A DNA stretch of 43,157 nucleotides from Verrucomicrobiaceae bacterium (GTDB lineage: Bacteria > Verrucomicrobiota > Verrucomicrobiia > Verrucomicrobiales > Akkermansiaceae): contig JAIYDP010000288.1 of the NCBI GenBank assembly GCA_027487435.1, forward strand, positions 1 through 43,157, written 5' to 3'. Positions 20,711-31,652 of this stretch are shown here, piece by piece; position 1 is the stretch's first letter; each line of letters starts with the position of its first letter. A program made the position numbers and the translations under genes. The notes under the pieces were generated by a model, which made no database searches, was not told the origin of the DNA, and saw only the letters and a program-made list of their open reading frames with translations.

Positions 20711-22243
20711 TCAATGCCCCACCCCGCAGCCGTACGACACTCTCACCGTCACCGTCGTCGCCTCCCCATCCGCCACGCGCACATGCACATCAACCCCCTC
20801 CATCGTCGCCAATGCACCCGTGACGTCGACCGCCTCGACGTTCGGCCCTACAAAAATGTCTGCCGCCCCACCTCCCTCAGATTCAAAAGCCACGAAGAAC
20901 GTGCCCCACTGTTCATACCAAACCTCCTCCACCACAACACCAGAAATGCGCCTAACAAACGGCGCTGCAACCTTTTTCTTTTGGCACGGGACGAACACGT
21001 CATACGCCGCCGCAGTTGGGACAAACAAGGCAACGTCTTCTCGCTGCGATGCGGCAACAAGCGCTGCGTATGATGTGGGGGGGGTGAGCGGGTAGGCCAC
21101 GAGAAGGAGCGCCGCACTAACTGACGCTGCGTCTGAAGCGACATCATGGACGAAAATGTCCAACAGCTCGTCGGCGCACGGCACGAGCTGCGAATTCGGC
21201 GACTCGCTCCAACAAGCGGTCGAGACGCTGACGCCGCTGTAGGACATCGGCCCCGATGCGCCTAAGTGAAGCGGGGCACTTCGGGCCCAAACGTCACGAG
21301 GCCAAATTGATGGCTCTATCAACATCGAAAAGGAAGGCGACGCTGTTGAGACGGCCTGTGCAGCAGCTGCGTAAAATGTCATCAGCATGGACTGACCAGG
21401 GGGGGGAAATGAAAGGAGGGGGCTCTTTGATGCCGCCCACGGCTGCGCAAGAACATCCAAGGCGACAAGGGGAGCAGTGGCGAAGCGAAGGGATAGCAAT
21501 TTGAGGAAGGACATGTAGGCTGCGTGAAGGGGCGAGTTTGGCGAGTAGAGGGCCGAAAATAAGGCCGAGATTGAGGGATTGAAATAAAGGGAGCTGAGGG
21601 CTGGAAGGGAGCACGGGGACGGGGGGGGGGGCAGACGGCCAACGCGAGAGGAAACGTCTGGACGGCTTAGGAGCCACTTGGGGACGAAGGGAGAGCAGTC
21701 GGAGTCATGCATGGCGATTTGATGTACTTGAAGGACGCTTGAGATGTTGCGAAGGGCCAAGAATTCAAACGCTTGGCACAGGGCGCTGCTGAGCCGCACG
21801 TCCAAAGCGTTTGGCTCCGCTTGCAGCTCCGCCCACGACACCTGAAACAAAACCGCGTTCACGCCGCGAGAGCGTGCCTCCAACAGACGATGTGAGTCTG
21901 AAGCAAACTCTCTTAACAGCTCTTGATGGGACCGGACGACGGCGACGAGGCCTCGGACGCGCGTCGCACGTCCTGTCGCATCGACGAAGGAATTCTTCAA
22001 AAGCGAGAGCGGAGACACACCCAACGAGGCGGATGGAGGGGGTTGAGTGGACAACGCACCCATTCGAGCCCGGGGGGGTGCAGCCAAAACGGGCGGAGTG
22101 TCTTGAAGAGATTTTGATTGCGCGAACGGGGCATGGCCGAGAGGCTTATCGCCGACGGGTTTCGCACGTTGAGATTCGTCCGCTGACGCGGCCAAGGGTG
22201 TGAAGGCAAGCGCAAAAACGAAGACGAGAAGGAAATTGAACAT
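20711..22243 (-). CDS. Secreted GH5-like protein (endoglycoceramidase-type fold), probably catalytically dead
   Basis: Intronless, 510 residues, with a signal peptide (FNFLLVFVFALAFTPLAASA). From residue 82 the sequence follows the N-terminal half of GH5 endoglycoceramidases: FVDATGRATRVRG, GVNAVLFQVSWAEL (131-140 region), an NALDVRLSSALCQAFEF helix and SVLQVHQIAMHD. The strand that normally ends in the acid/base Asn-Glu-Pro reads LDVLAQPW, with Ala266-Gln267 in place of Asn-Glu. A MLIEP motif (Glu310) remains, but no clear Glu-Phe-Gly nucleophile motif follows. The C-terminal 90 residues look like a beta-sandwich. So the fold is likely retained and ordinary hydrolysis is doubtful; a lectin-like or decoy role is possible. 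Remote similarity judged by eye only. Confidence 0.62.
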   Translation of the reverse strand: MFNFLLVFVFALAFTPLAASADESQRAKPVGDKPLGHAPFAQSKSLQDTPPVLAAPPRARMGALSTQPPPSASLGVSPLSLLKNSFVDATGRATRVRGLVAVVRSHQELLREFASDSHRLLEARSRGVNAVLFQVSWAELQAEPNALDVRLSSALCQAFEFLALRNISSVLQVHQIAMHDSDCSPFVPKWLLSRPDVSSRVGRLPPPPSPCSLPALSSLYFNPSISALFSALYSPNSPLHAAYMSFLKLLSLRFATAPLVALDVLAQPWAASKSPLLSFPPPGQSMLMTFYAAAAQAVSTASPSFSMLIEPSIWPRDVWARSAPLHLGASGPMSYSGVSVSTACWSESPNSQLVPCADELLDIFVHDVASDAASVSAALLLVAYPLTPPTSYAALVAASQREDVALFVPTAAAYDVFVPCQKKKVAAPFVRRISGVVVEEVWYEQWGTFFVAFESEGGGAADIFVGPNVEAVDVTGALATMEGVDVHVRVADGEATTVTVRVSYGCGVGH

Positions 22244-22619
22244 CGCTGCACACAGAGAAAACTTCTTTGCGCCAAAAATGTCTGGACCACAAAATGGCTA
22301 TTAAATTTGAACGTGTAAGTCACTTGACATTGACGTCTGTTTTGATAAGTAGGCCAACGCAGCGAAGTGAAGGGTTTGCAAGCCGTTTACAAGAGGGCCA
22401 CTGCGGGCAGATTCAGCACGCGAACAAAGCGCATGGGGGAAGGGGCTCGAGTGCGTGGGGGTTGACGAGGGGGGGGGTTTCTTTGCGGAGACAGCCGCTG
22501 AGGGGAGACAATGTCGGCAGCCGTGTGAAGTAACCATGGGGGCGGGACGTCGGGGCGGGTGTGAGAGAGTTCGACAACACCCAAGCGAAGGTGAAATATG
22601 ACTCTAATTGCTTCCGACG
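22244..22619. other. 376-bp intergenic region between two minus-strand genes
   Basis: Contains the 5' flank of the GH5-like gene and the 3' flank of the kinase-PAS gene. G-rich runs (GAGGGGGGGGTTT near 22470) are present. No frame or RNA could be supported. Confidence 0.5.
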
Positions 22620-24394
22620 TCATTTGCCAACTTGCGGGCCCCCGACGCCTAGGACAGGATCGCCACGTTCAGCTCCTTCGACGTCTGCAGCTGAAGAAGA
22701 CTCCCCTCTGGGACTGCTCAGCTCTGGCAGTCGAGATTTTTCCTCCCCCCCCTTCCTTTCAGGCGGCGTCGCCGGGGCGGCGTGATGCTCGATGGGGTAG
22801 GAGATGCCGTACAGAGCGACGGGCACTTTGTTGAGGTCTTTGAAGACGTTGATTGAAATGCGAGCGACAAAGCGAGACCCGTCTTTGCGCGACAAGTGTC
22901 CAATTCGAGTAAATCCGTCCGCCTACGGCATCAGCTCAACCACACGCCAGTCCCCCACCTCGACGATGAGACCCAAATAGTAGAGGTAGTCGGTCCTTGC
23001 GACGGGCTTGCCCAGCTTGGCGCAAAGGTTTTGGATGTCCTCAAGCACTTCACCCGCGTCGCGGGTGATGAGGGGCTTCTGCCCTACGATTTCTGAGTGG
23101 GAGTATCCCAGCCACTTCTCCGCGCCCCTGTTGAAGCTGCAAATGATGCCTTTCAAGTCTGTCGCCATGACGATGATGTTGTCCATTGAGGACAGCGCAT
23201 AGAGATACTTTCATGTCAACAACACGCGATGAAAAGATACCTTCTCGATCACCTCTTTCGCGACTTGACCATCCGCAAGCGCTTGGCTGACCTCACCTTC
23301 TTTTCGCAGCGAAACTGCATCAATGTCTGACCCATCAAACCTCCTCGATCCGCCTGCATTGTGAGCGGCTACAAGCGAAGGGAAAGAACACCCAAAAACT
23401 TGTGTTCGAGAAGCTCGTGAGATGAAGCCCTCTTGGATGGGTCCGTTTGCATGGCCCACGTCAGAAACTCGACCATCAAATCGGAATAGCCACGCTCCCT
23501 GACGTGTCGAATAGACGCGGCTATTCCCCTGTCATCGCGCATCGCCAAGAGGCCCTGCTTTCGAAAGAGCTGCTGCGACAGTGCGAGCTCCAAAATCACG
23601 CAGCCGAAGCTCCAAACGTCAACCTCGCGACGTGAGCGGGGTTGCGGGCGCAATTACGTTGATTGAGTAGGGTGTCTCGCGAATAACCTCTGGAGCCATG
23701 TAATAGGGGGTACCCCCAAAGCTTGAAGTGATCACATCACTCGAAATCTTGCGCGCGATGCCAAAGTCAGCCAGCTTGAGACACACGGGCCCCTCCTCGG
23801 CGCTAATCAGGACTGCAAAGTCACCGTGTATCAACTACACAAACTATTTCTGGTCTTGATGTCGCGATGCACAATGTCTTTCGCGTGGAAAAAGGACAGA
23901 GCCCCTAGAATCTGCTCGGACCACGCTTTGAGGTCGCTTTCAGGCACTTTCTGATCGGGGTAATATTTCTTGACGTGCTCTTCAAGATTGCAAGAGCAGC
24001 ATTCTAATATCAGGCTGAGGGTCATTTGGTCGTTCATGAAAAAGTCCAAGATGTTGACAACGTTTGGGTGCCGACAATCGGTCAGTTGCCGGACTTCCTC
24101 CAAAGCCTTGTTCACTTCAGCGCTGTTCATGCAAATGACGCGTTTCATGGCAACAATCTTCTGGGTGGCAACAGACTCTGCTTTGTACACAATGCTCTGA
24201 ATGCCACGACCCAGCTCCGACATGACTCGGTATTGGCTTTCCTTGTCCATAGAGCTCCTCTTTTTGTCTCCGGACCTTGTCTCCGCGGTTTGGTCTGGCG
24301 ACAGGGTCTTCTTCCGGAACAATGCAGCATTTCCCATTGCTGTTGAGATGTTGTCAATCAAAGTCAACAGTGCCTTGAACTTGAACACGTTCAT
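22620..24394 (-). CDS. Serine/threonine protein kinase with C-terminal PAS domain
   Basis: Six exons (24394-23845, 23812-23658, 23623-23392, 23353-23241, 23207-22959, 22922-22620; introns 32-38 nt) give 533 residues. The kinase domain is complete: ELGRGIQSIVYKAE (glycine loop), VAMKRV (ATP Lys), HRDIKTRN (catalytic loop), ADFGIA, GGTPYYMAPEV and DVWSFGCVILEL; it looks NEK-like and active. A short linker leads to a PAS domain (YLYALSSMDNIIVMATD, RGAEKWLGYSHSEIVG, then RKDGSRFVARIS). The tail is Ser/Glu-rich. PAS domains sense small molecules, redox state or light, or mediate dimerisation, so this is probably a sensor-regulated cytosolic kinase. No cofactor can be predicted. Start is the first ATG of the frame; 164 bp separates it from the divergent MTFR gene. 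Confidence 0.9.
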
Positions 24395-24558
24395 GTTTGT
24401 CTATGCAAGCGTGGTATGAAAAAAACTGATCTCGCGAACAATTGCCGCTACTTTTTGGAGGCTGGCGTCATGAATTTCTTCCTTGCAGAATTTTGAGTCA
24501 TAACGGACTGTTCTTTTAGTTTTTATTCAAATTACTCAACGGTGACATTGGTTGTCAG
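24395..24558. promoter_or_regulatory. 164-bp divergent intergenic region
   Basis: Shared 5' flank of the kinase-PAS and MTFR1-like genes. It is AT-rich toward the plus-strand gene (TTTAGTTTTTATTCAAATTA near 24517). No defined promoter element can be assigned. Confidence 0.35.
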
Positions 24559-25583
24559 ATGAGCTGGAGACTTTCAGAATCTGCGGCACGTTTGGTCTTC
24601 TCATTCCTGGATGCGTTCTCATCTGCGTCGGACTACACGAAGAGGGCTATCACCAAAATCGTGACGGACACCTTGGGAGAAGGAACTAGAATTGGCGGGA
24701 TGTTTATCAAGGTAAATTCGCGAAATTGGTTGTCCTTGACAAGCTCAGAAGAGAGGCAGTTCGAAAAAACGCATCGAGAAGAACAAGAAGAAGAAGTTGG
24801 TTAAAGCAAATGTGAAAAAACTTCCCGAGAAGAAGAAGCAATATGAAGAGGAAGGTACTGAAGAAAGCTTCGACGCGTCCAAGTTGTCTTTGTTAGAGCA
24901 GGAACTCGCAAGCCTCCGTGCGGAGATCTCCAAGCTAAATGGCGCTGACCTTTCACTCTCTGTATCGGAAACACCTCGCGCTATCCCTGCAACCCCTTCG
25001 AATTTATTCTTTGCACCTCATACTCATGCTCCGCCTCAGGCACCACCTGCTGCGTTTACTGCCGCTAAAGTACCGCCTCCACCTCCACCTCCGCCTGCTC
25101 TTCCGAAGAGCCTGGGGGCTCCCCCTCCCCCACCCCCCCCTCCTGCTTTCAAAGACACAACTATTCAATCTCCTTCCAAGTTGGCCATGCAGCCAGTAAG
25201 AAGCAACACCTAAAAGCTGACTTCTCACAGGCTGCAAAACGATCGGGCGACTTGGACAGACGTGCCAGCCTTTCGTCCAATGCCCAGGCTGGGATTGCAA
25301 GCAATCCCAAGATGCACAGGAGCATCAGCGAGCTCATTGAAGAGAACGCTGTCAAGAAACTCAAAAAAACTGAACTTTCTCGCTCTCCAGGAGGGACCCC
25401 GATGAGGGAAGTAAGAAAAGGAATGAATTTAAACATGAGCGACGTGATTTCTTCTGCACTTCAGCGAAAGTTCCAGGTATCATTCTGCGCTGTCGCTCTA
25501 AACTGTAGAACTCCCGCAGACAGAGTGGGAAAGTTGGAGAAGACGATTCGTTTGAGAACAAGGAGAATCTGTCGACTGCATGA
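24559..25583 (+). CDS. MTFR1: Mitochondrial fission regulator (MTFR1/MTFR2)-like protein
   Basis: Four exons (24559-24711, 24752-25195, 25231-25476, 25509-25583; introns 40, 35, 32 nt) give 305 residues. The family pattern is kept: SLLEQELASLRAEISKL, then proline tracts (VPPPPPPPPALPKSLG), a Ser-rich segment, ISELIEENAVKKLKK, the signature SRSPGGTP and the closing DVISSALQRKF. A very basic patch (KKRIEKNKKKKLVK) lies near residue 60. In animals MTFR proteins localise to mitochondria and promote fission or modulate respiration, with the polyproline segment as likely partner-binding site. The N-terminal animal region is not obvious. The next gene starts 117 bp downstream on the same strand. Confidence 0.82.
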
Positions 25584-25700
25584 AATCTTGAAGGAGACAA
25601 TGACAGGCATCTCGTGATGCGATGTGCTGGCATAAATAGATTGTATTGAAAAGGCAGTAGAGGTTCAACATTTAACTAGCAAATACTGCGAAAATTGAGA

Positions 25701-27875
25701 ATGGCGAACTCGATTCGGACATCTCCACTTTCTGTAGACATTACGCTCAACGGAGTCTCCTACAGCCTTAGTCGGCTGCGTAAGGGCCCTGCCAAAGCTG
25801 CTGGAGAAGCTTGTTTGGGTTGATGTGGAAGTTGTAACGACACCAGTGGGCGGCGAGAAGATTTCGGGCCTTCTTGGAGTCTTTCCTGTTTTTGATGGTC
25901 GCTGTCGTTTACTTGCTCTGAGAGAGTAGGGTATCAAATTGTTGTCGTGAAGTCTTCCAAAGAAGTCGGCAAAATAGGAACTCACGTCATCCATGAAATC
26001 ACCTCTGTCGACATCCTCGAAGTTATTCCTGATAAGAGCGACGACTCTCAAAGAGTTCCCAACGAATATGCGCATCCCTTATCTTTTAGAAATGGGATGC
26101 CTCATACAGCGTTGGACTCATCTCTCAATTTTTCTCTTCGGCTCGATTGTTCTTCTGTACAAGCCAAGACTTGACTCATTGGTTTTGGGTCTATTTTCAA
26201 TATCTCACAATCTCAGCTCGCAACGACTGTCAACGAAGCCGTCTTCTAGCGACCCACGATTTTTCTTCAACAAGTTTCTGCATGACAATGCCTCCTTCTT
26301 GGGAGAGGCATTTCAGAAGCACATCATCACGGCCATCCACGGCTTCGTCGGCATTATCAGTGCTGGGACTTCAACCACTATTGCGCTGATTTCTCGCCGC
26401 AATGTCAAGCGATACGGTTTCCATGTTTGCGCCAATGTTAACTTGGTAGGGCTTCGCTTACATCGCCGCGGGATAGATCGAGAAGGCGCTGTGGCGAACT
26501 TTGTTGAGACTGAGCAGCGAGTTGTTTCAGGCGGACATGAGTTTTCTTTTGTCCAAAGCCGAGGGAGCATCCCAGCGTTTTGGACGCAAATTCCTACATT
26601 GACGATCAAACCAAAGATTGATCCCCAGCCACATCGCCGCCATGAAACCATCGCAGCTTCTCGCAGGCATTTCAAGGATCAAGTGGCGCAGTACGGGAAA
26701 CAAGCAAGCGACGTGAGTCTGCGCCGCTGACAATTCGCAGCGTGCGGTCAATCTTGTGGACCAGAAGGGGTCTGAGGGAAAGCTTGCAGATGTGTTCCAA
26801 TCGACTGTCGACTCTCTCATGAACGAATTGGAGGGAAACGTGAGGTGCGAGTCGCCATCGTGACTTGCACAGTTGTCATACTTCCCTTACTACTTCCACA
26901 AGCACTCCAAGAAGAAGGGCTTCGATGCGCAGCTCGTTGCAGAAAACAAGCAATATCTCAACGACTTTGGGTACTTCCATGCGATGTCAGGGATTGTGCA
27001 ACAGAAGCAGTCGGGCGTTTTCAGGACCAATTGCATTGATTGCCTAGACCGAACCAACGTTGTTCAAGTAGGTGTGCCGTTGTTTAAATCTTTACCCTCG
27101 CCAAGAGCTTCTTTGCTACTTTCACCTTGGAGAAAATATTTGCGACGCTCCCGCACCTGGAAGGCATCATGAACGAGAAGACTTTCCGATACGATCTCCG
27201 CTTGCGTAAGCTGATGATCCGCCTTTCTCACAGAAGAGTTTGGGCGGATAATGGCGACACCTTAAGCCGCCAATACACGGGCACAGGCGCCATGAAGCGG
27301 GACATTACGAAGACCGGAAAGAGGACTTTGGAAGGAGTATGCACACCACACTGCCCGTTTGATTCCTTCCAGCGCCTGAACGACGGCAAGATCTTCTTCA
27401 TGAGGTTGTATTTGAACAATTTTGTGGACGGGCAGAAGCAAGACGCAATCGTAGGAGCGTGTCTTGAATCCTCTGACGTCGAGAAGGATCTAGTTCTTGG
27501 GAATGCAGTCTAGAAATCATTTGGCGCTCTCATCACCCAGACATTGACTCCTGGAGACATTTCTCCGTTCGCAAAGCGTAAGAGCGAGATACAGCACAGG
27601 AGTCTCATTGCAGTGGTACAAGCACATCAACCAACATCATTATTATCTTAGGTTGGGTTCCTTTTGTTCGTGACCGCGATGATAATGGTTCTCGTGAACG
27701 CCGCAGCACGTAAGCCGTCTTGAGACGGACCCTAATGTATGAAGCAATCGGTGTCTCCAAGAATGCGTATGTTGCCTTGTGGATGTTGATTGTTGCGTTC
27801 ACGATCTTCTATGTGAAGCAACATAGGCAAGACTTCGTCTCAACGCCTTTGCTGACCCCTCCTAACAACACTTGA
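25701..27875 (+). CDS. SACM1L: Phosphoinositide phosphatase SAC1 (ER PI4P phosphatase)
   Basis: Thirteen exons (25701-25754, 25798-25897, 25930-26054, 26090-26181, 26217-26416, 26450-26712, 26741-26839, 26873-27067, 27106-27336, 27373-27507, 27541-27615, 27652-27709, 27745-27875) join to 585 residues, almost the size of human SAC1 (587). SAC-domain landmarks are all present: GLLGVFPVFDGYQIVV, DLTHCSQRLS, LISRRNVKRYG, RRGIDREGAVANFVETEQ, SFVQSRGSIPAFW, and the catalytic CX5R loop in RTNCIDCLDRTNVVQ. QYTGTGAMKRD and YLNNFVDGQKQDA follow. Two C-terminal hydrophobic helices and the QDFVSTP ending match SAC1's ER anchor. It should dephosphorylate PI4P at ER contact sites. The first exon and its 43-nt intron are the least certain part. 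Confidence 0.93.
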
Positions 27876-27974
27876 GTATTTCTGACTTCGGTTGTTTGTT
27901 AACACGAGTGTCCGCACGCCACAATCATGTGACCTTTCCGTTAAAGAGTAACTCAATTTCCACCTTGCTTGCAT

Positions 27975-30272
27975 ATGCTGTATTTGGTTGCGTCTGTCGT
28001 TGCCCTGACCGTCATTTTGAAAATGATTCAAGGCGGTCACAAGAGGCCCATTACCTTGGTTCCTTTGAACAAGCAAGCCACCATTCTTCCCAACCCATCC
28101 AAAGGCGAAAGCTCCATATACAGATCTGCGCTGCGGGTCCCTCAGGAACGTGCTGACAAGGATGGTTTCGTTCTCTGCTCTGAACAGCACGTTGAAACAC
28201 TCTATCAGATTTTCGAGAAGGGGGCGGCCATTTCTGGCGACCAGCCGTTCCTTGGGCATCGAGTCAACAATGGCCCATACATCTGGCAAACGTATAAAGA
28301 AATTGCCTCCCGCAGGACCAACTTTGGGTCCGGCTTGCTTAACCTTGACGTTACCCCGGGCATGGAGGGTGGGCGCCGAAGCTTCATCGGCATATTTTCT
28401 GTCAATTGCCCTGAATGGGTCATCACCGAGCAAGCTTGCTACGCCTACTCGCTTGTGGTTGTGCCGCTCTACGACACTCTTGGCCCTGACTCCATTCGCC
28501 ACATCATCGAGCAGAGCGAGATGTCCGTCGTCATCGTGCAGGCCAACAAAGCCAACGCCGTTCTTCAACTCATCGCCTCCGGCAAGTGCAAGTCCGTCCG
28601 CGTCGTCGTCGTCTTCGGCGACGCCAAGGCCCCCCTTGCAAGTGCGGAAAATGTCCGCGTGCTTCAGTTTGCGGAGGTGGAGGCCCTTGGCAAGAAAAAT
28701 CACCGACCGCACGTTGAGCCGAAGCCGTCCGATTGGTGCACGCTCTGTTACACCAGCGGGACCACCGGCGAAGCGAAGGGAGCCATCCAAACGCACGCCA
28801 ACATCGTCTCAGACATTGCGGCGGTGATGATGATGATCCCGGACGATGTCACCATCAACCGCGATGACGTCCACATCTCCTACCTCCCCCTCCCCCATGC
28901 ATTTGAGCGAGCGGTACGCCCCATAACTTTTTGGATTTCACAGTCCCTCACCCCGTGCAGGTGATGGCTCTTGTGACGTTAAAAGGTGCCCGCGCCGGTT
29001 TCTTCCGCGGCGACGTCACCCTCCTCATGGACGACATTGGCGAGCTGCGCCCAACCTTTTTCCCGTCCGTTCCTCGCCTCCTTGGGCGCCTTTACGGTTG
29101 CTCTGCACTTGATGTCCTCACCTGCGCAGACCGTGTCGTCTCAGCTGTCAACGAAGGCGGCGCTGTCAAGCGCCTCCTCTTCTCCATGGCGCTCTCGTCC
29201 AAGAAGGCCCTCCTCGCCAAAGGCATCGTCTGCAACAACACCCTTTGGGACATCATCGTTTTCAAGAAAGTCCGCCAACGGCTCGGCGGGCGCGTGCGGT
29301 TCATCATCACCGGCAGTGCCCCCATCAGCAGCGCCATCATGGAGTTCCTCCGCTGTGCTCTCGGTTGTCATGTCTTTGAGGGCTACGGCCAGACGGAGGC
29401 ACGGCACAACCCCACCGCTTGCTGACGCCTCGATAGGCTGCTGCAGCCACGAATTTCACCCATTTCGGCGACGTGTCGCTCGGCTCCGTTGGCGCTGTGC
29501 TGCCGTGCTGCGAGATCAAACTCGTTGACGTGCCGGACATGAACTACACCGCCGCTGACAAGCCGAACCCCAGGGGGGAGGTATGCTTCCGCGGCACCAA
29601 CGTCTTCCACGGCTACTACAAGAAGCCCGAGCTCACGGCGGAAGCGTTTTGTGTCGACATCAGCGCCGTCAACGGGAAGACAGGGACGTTCAATACCGAC
29701 CAGGTGAGCGGAGAAACGGCTGAATTTAACCGCCCCCCAGTCGCAGTGGCTGCACAGTGGCGACGTCGGGGAGTTCCTTCCGAACGGGACTTTGAAGATT
29801 ATCGACCGGAAGAAGCATATTTTCAAACTCTCGCAAGTTGCGGTGCCCCCTTTGTTAACTAACAAACCAGGGTGAATACGTCGCGCCAGAGAAGATTGAA
29901 CAGATTCTCCTGCGCTCAAACTTGGTTGCGCAGATTTTTGTCCACGGCGACTCGCTCTGCTCATGCCTCGTCGCCGTCGTCGTGCCGGAGTTTGCGGACG
30001 TGCAGAAGCTCTTCGGCGGGACGGAGGAGACGATCGTCCGAAGCGCCGACGTGCGCAAGGCAATCCTCGACGACTTGAAGAAGCTGGGGACTGCGAGTGG
30101 GCTCAAAGGCTTTGAGCTCGTGCGACAGATCCATCTTTGCGCGGCGCCGTTTGCCGTCGACAATGAGCTGCTCACGCCGACGTTCAAGAACAAGCGGCCG
30201 GCTCTGCGTAAGCACTTCGCCAAGGAGATCGAGGCGATGTACCGCGAGCTTGGGGAGATAAGCAGCGCTTAA
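27975..30272 (+). CDS. ACSL: Long-chain acyl-CoA synthetase
   Basis: Five exons (27975-28913, 28961-29398, 29437-29703, 29741-29836, 29871-30272) give 713 residues. An N-terminal membrane helix ([14 protein letters not shown]) precedes an ANL-family adenylation domain: [11 protein letters not shown] (P-loop motif), [25 protein letters not shown] and [16 protein letters not shown] with the C-terminal [10 protein letters not shown]. It activates long-chain fatty acids with ATP and CoA at the ER, mitochondrial or lipid-droplet membrane. No peroxisomal SKL-type end is present (ends SSA). The second intron (29399-29436) has no GT in reach and uses GC-AG (GAG|GCACGG). The gene starts 99 bp after the SAC1 stop. 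Confidence 0.95.
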
Positions 30273-30363
30273 GCGGTGGGGTCATTTTAACTCGTTAAAG
30301 TAAAGCTGGACAGACTCATTCAAGGGGGTGCACTGGCGCGTATGTGTACATGGCACTTCAAAA

Positions 30364-31621
30364 TTAATGTGCGGCTTGTAAGAGCAGCCGCTGCGACAAC
30401 GCGGCAATGACGTCGACGGACACGGAGTTGCCGAGCAATTTGAACCCTCGCGCAGTGGACGGAATTTCAAATTCTGGGGGGAAGCCATGCAATCGCGCAA
30501 TCTCCTGCGGGGAAATGAACCGGAGCCTCAACTCTGACAGCTGCTCTAACGAAAGCTCGTTTGTGCAAATTATCTTACCATCCTCACGCCGCACCGCCCA
30601 GCCAGGCTGCGTTGTAAGAACAAGGCGGGGGGGCTAAGACCAGGGGGGCCGCAGTGGCCAGGAGGGAGCCTGTGCCGCGGAAGAACTTTGCGTACGACTT
30701 TGTGAAGCAGGAGCTGAACGGATTCGTCGGGGTGACGATGTCTTAAACGGCGTGAGGAAGGGTCGCGGGACAGACCACCAATTATTTTACCTTGGAGCTG
30801 AGCAAGTTGCAGAGGGGTGAGATAATAGGGGGAGGAGTCGCTGTGAGGGTCCAAAAATGCGGAGAGAGGACGAGGGGGGATGGGGGGGTGGTGGGGGAGG
30901 ATCGTGGAGAGGGCTTGGGACTTTGATGGCGAAGGGGAAGCCCAGGCGATGAGAAAATAGCGCAGTCGCTCATTAGGGATTCCAAGGTACGTGGGAGATA
31001 ACAGATACTCTGAAAGGAGTTAGTTACGGCTGTCGGGTTGTGTGCCCTCTGTGGAGTAGCTGCTGTCGTCGAGCACTTTCAGCAACGCATCGTGGCAAGA
31101 CGAGACCTCAGGCATAAGGGGGACAGCTGCAAATGGACTTCGAAGCCGGGGACGTTTTCGAGGAGGATCAGCTTCGGCTTGCGCTGGAGGTGGCGAAACT
31201 GACGAATGATGTTCAGAAGAGGTTGAGCGCGATTGTCATGGTCATCTTTTTGCTTTCCTGGCAAAGTCAGTTCATGAAAGGGAACGCGATTACCGGCGCG
31301 AGTGAATGGTTGACATGGAGGAGACAACAGCCACACAGGGCATCTGCGCTGTGAATGCGCCGCTTGGCAACGAAAACGAAACGTTATCAAGCTCTGTAGC
31401 CGTGATAGTCTCTAAGTTACGCTCAAGGATGAGACATGTCACTGAAGGAGAACTCGTTCCACTCGTTCTAAAAAATTCGCTTCGTAGACCTCCGCAGCGG
31501 ATGGGTTCACGTCGAAGGAGTGGAAATTTAAGGGGCTGCTATTCGATGTCATCGATGCTCGCATGAAACCACATCGAAGTCCGCCGATACCACAAAAAAG
31601 CTCAAGAACGTCTGGAGCCAT
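30364..31621 (-). CDS. TRDMT1: DNMT2/TRDMT1 tRNA (cytosine-5) methyltransferase
   Basis: Seven exons (31621-31454, 31409-31383, 31348-31139, 31106-31046, 31009-30791, 30741-30641, 30606-30364) give 342 residues. Motif I VLELFCGIGGLRCGF, motif IV SPPCQPFTRAG with the catalytic Cys, motif VI LLENVPGFE, EYLLSPTYLGIPNERLRYF (motif VIII) and the C-terminal RFISPQEIARLHGF...LLGNS (IX-X) are all in order, and FTKSYAKFFRGTGS is the DNMT2-type target region. It should methylate C38 of tRNA-Asp. The fourth intron (31010-31045) is best read as GC-AG (GAG|GCACAC), which aligns exactly with family length; an 18-nt GT-AG intron at 31010-31027 would insert extra residues. Convergent with ACSL (91 bp gap). 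Confidence 0.94.
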
Positions 31622-31652
31622 GTGGATTTTCGCTTTTATTTTGTGGGGAGAG
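31622..31652. promoter_or_regulatory. 31-bp (or zero) divergent gap between DNMT2 and TrpRS starts
   Basis: The conserved TrpRS start (ATG 31653) is 31 bp from the DNMT2 ATG. A further in-frame TrpRS ATG at 31620 shares the palindrome CATG (31619-31622) with the DNMT2 start codon. Any promoter must lie inside coding sequence. Confidence 0.45.

Noticed and set aside
31010..31027. An 18-nt GT-AG intron in DNMT2, and a 19-nt one at 15452-15470
   Set aside because: Both are better explained as 36- and 37-nt GC-AG introns; in DNMT2 that version matches family spacing exactly.
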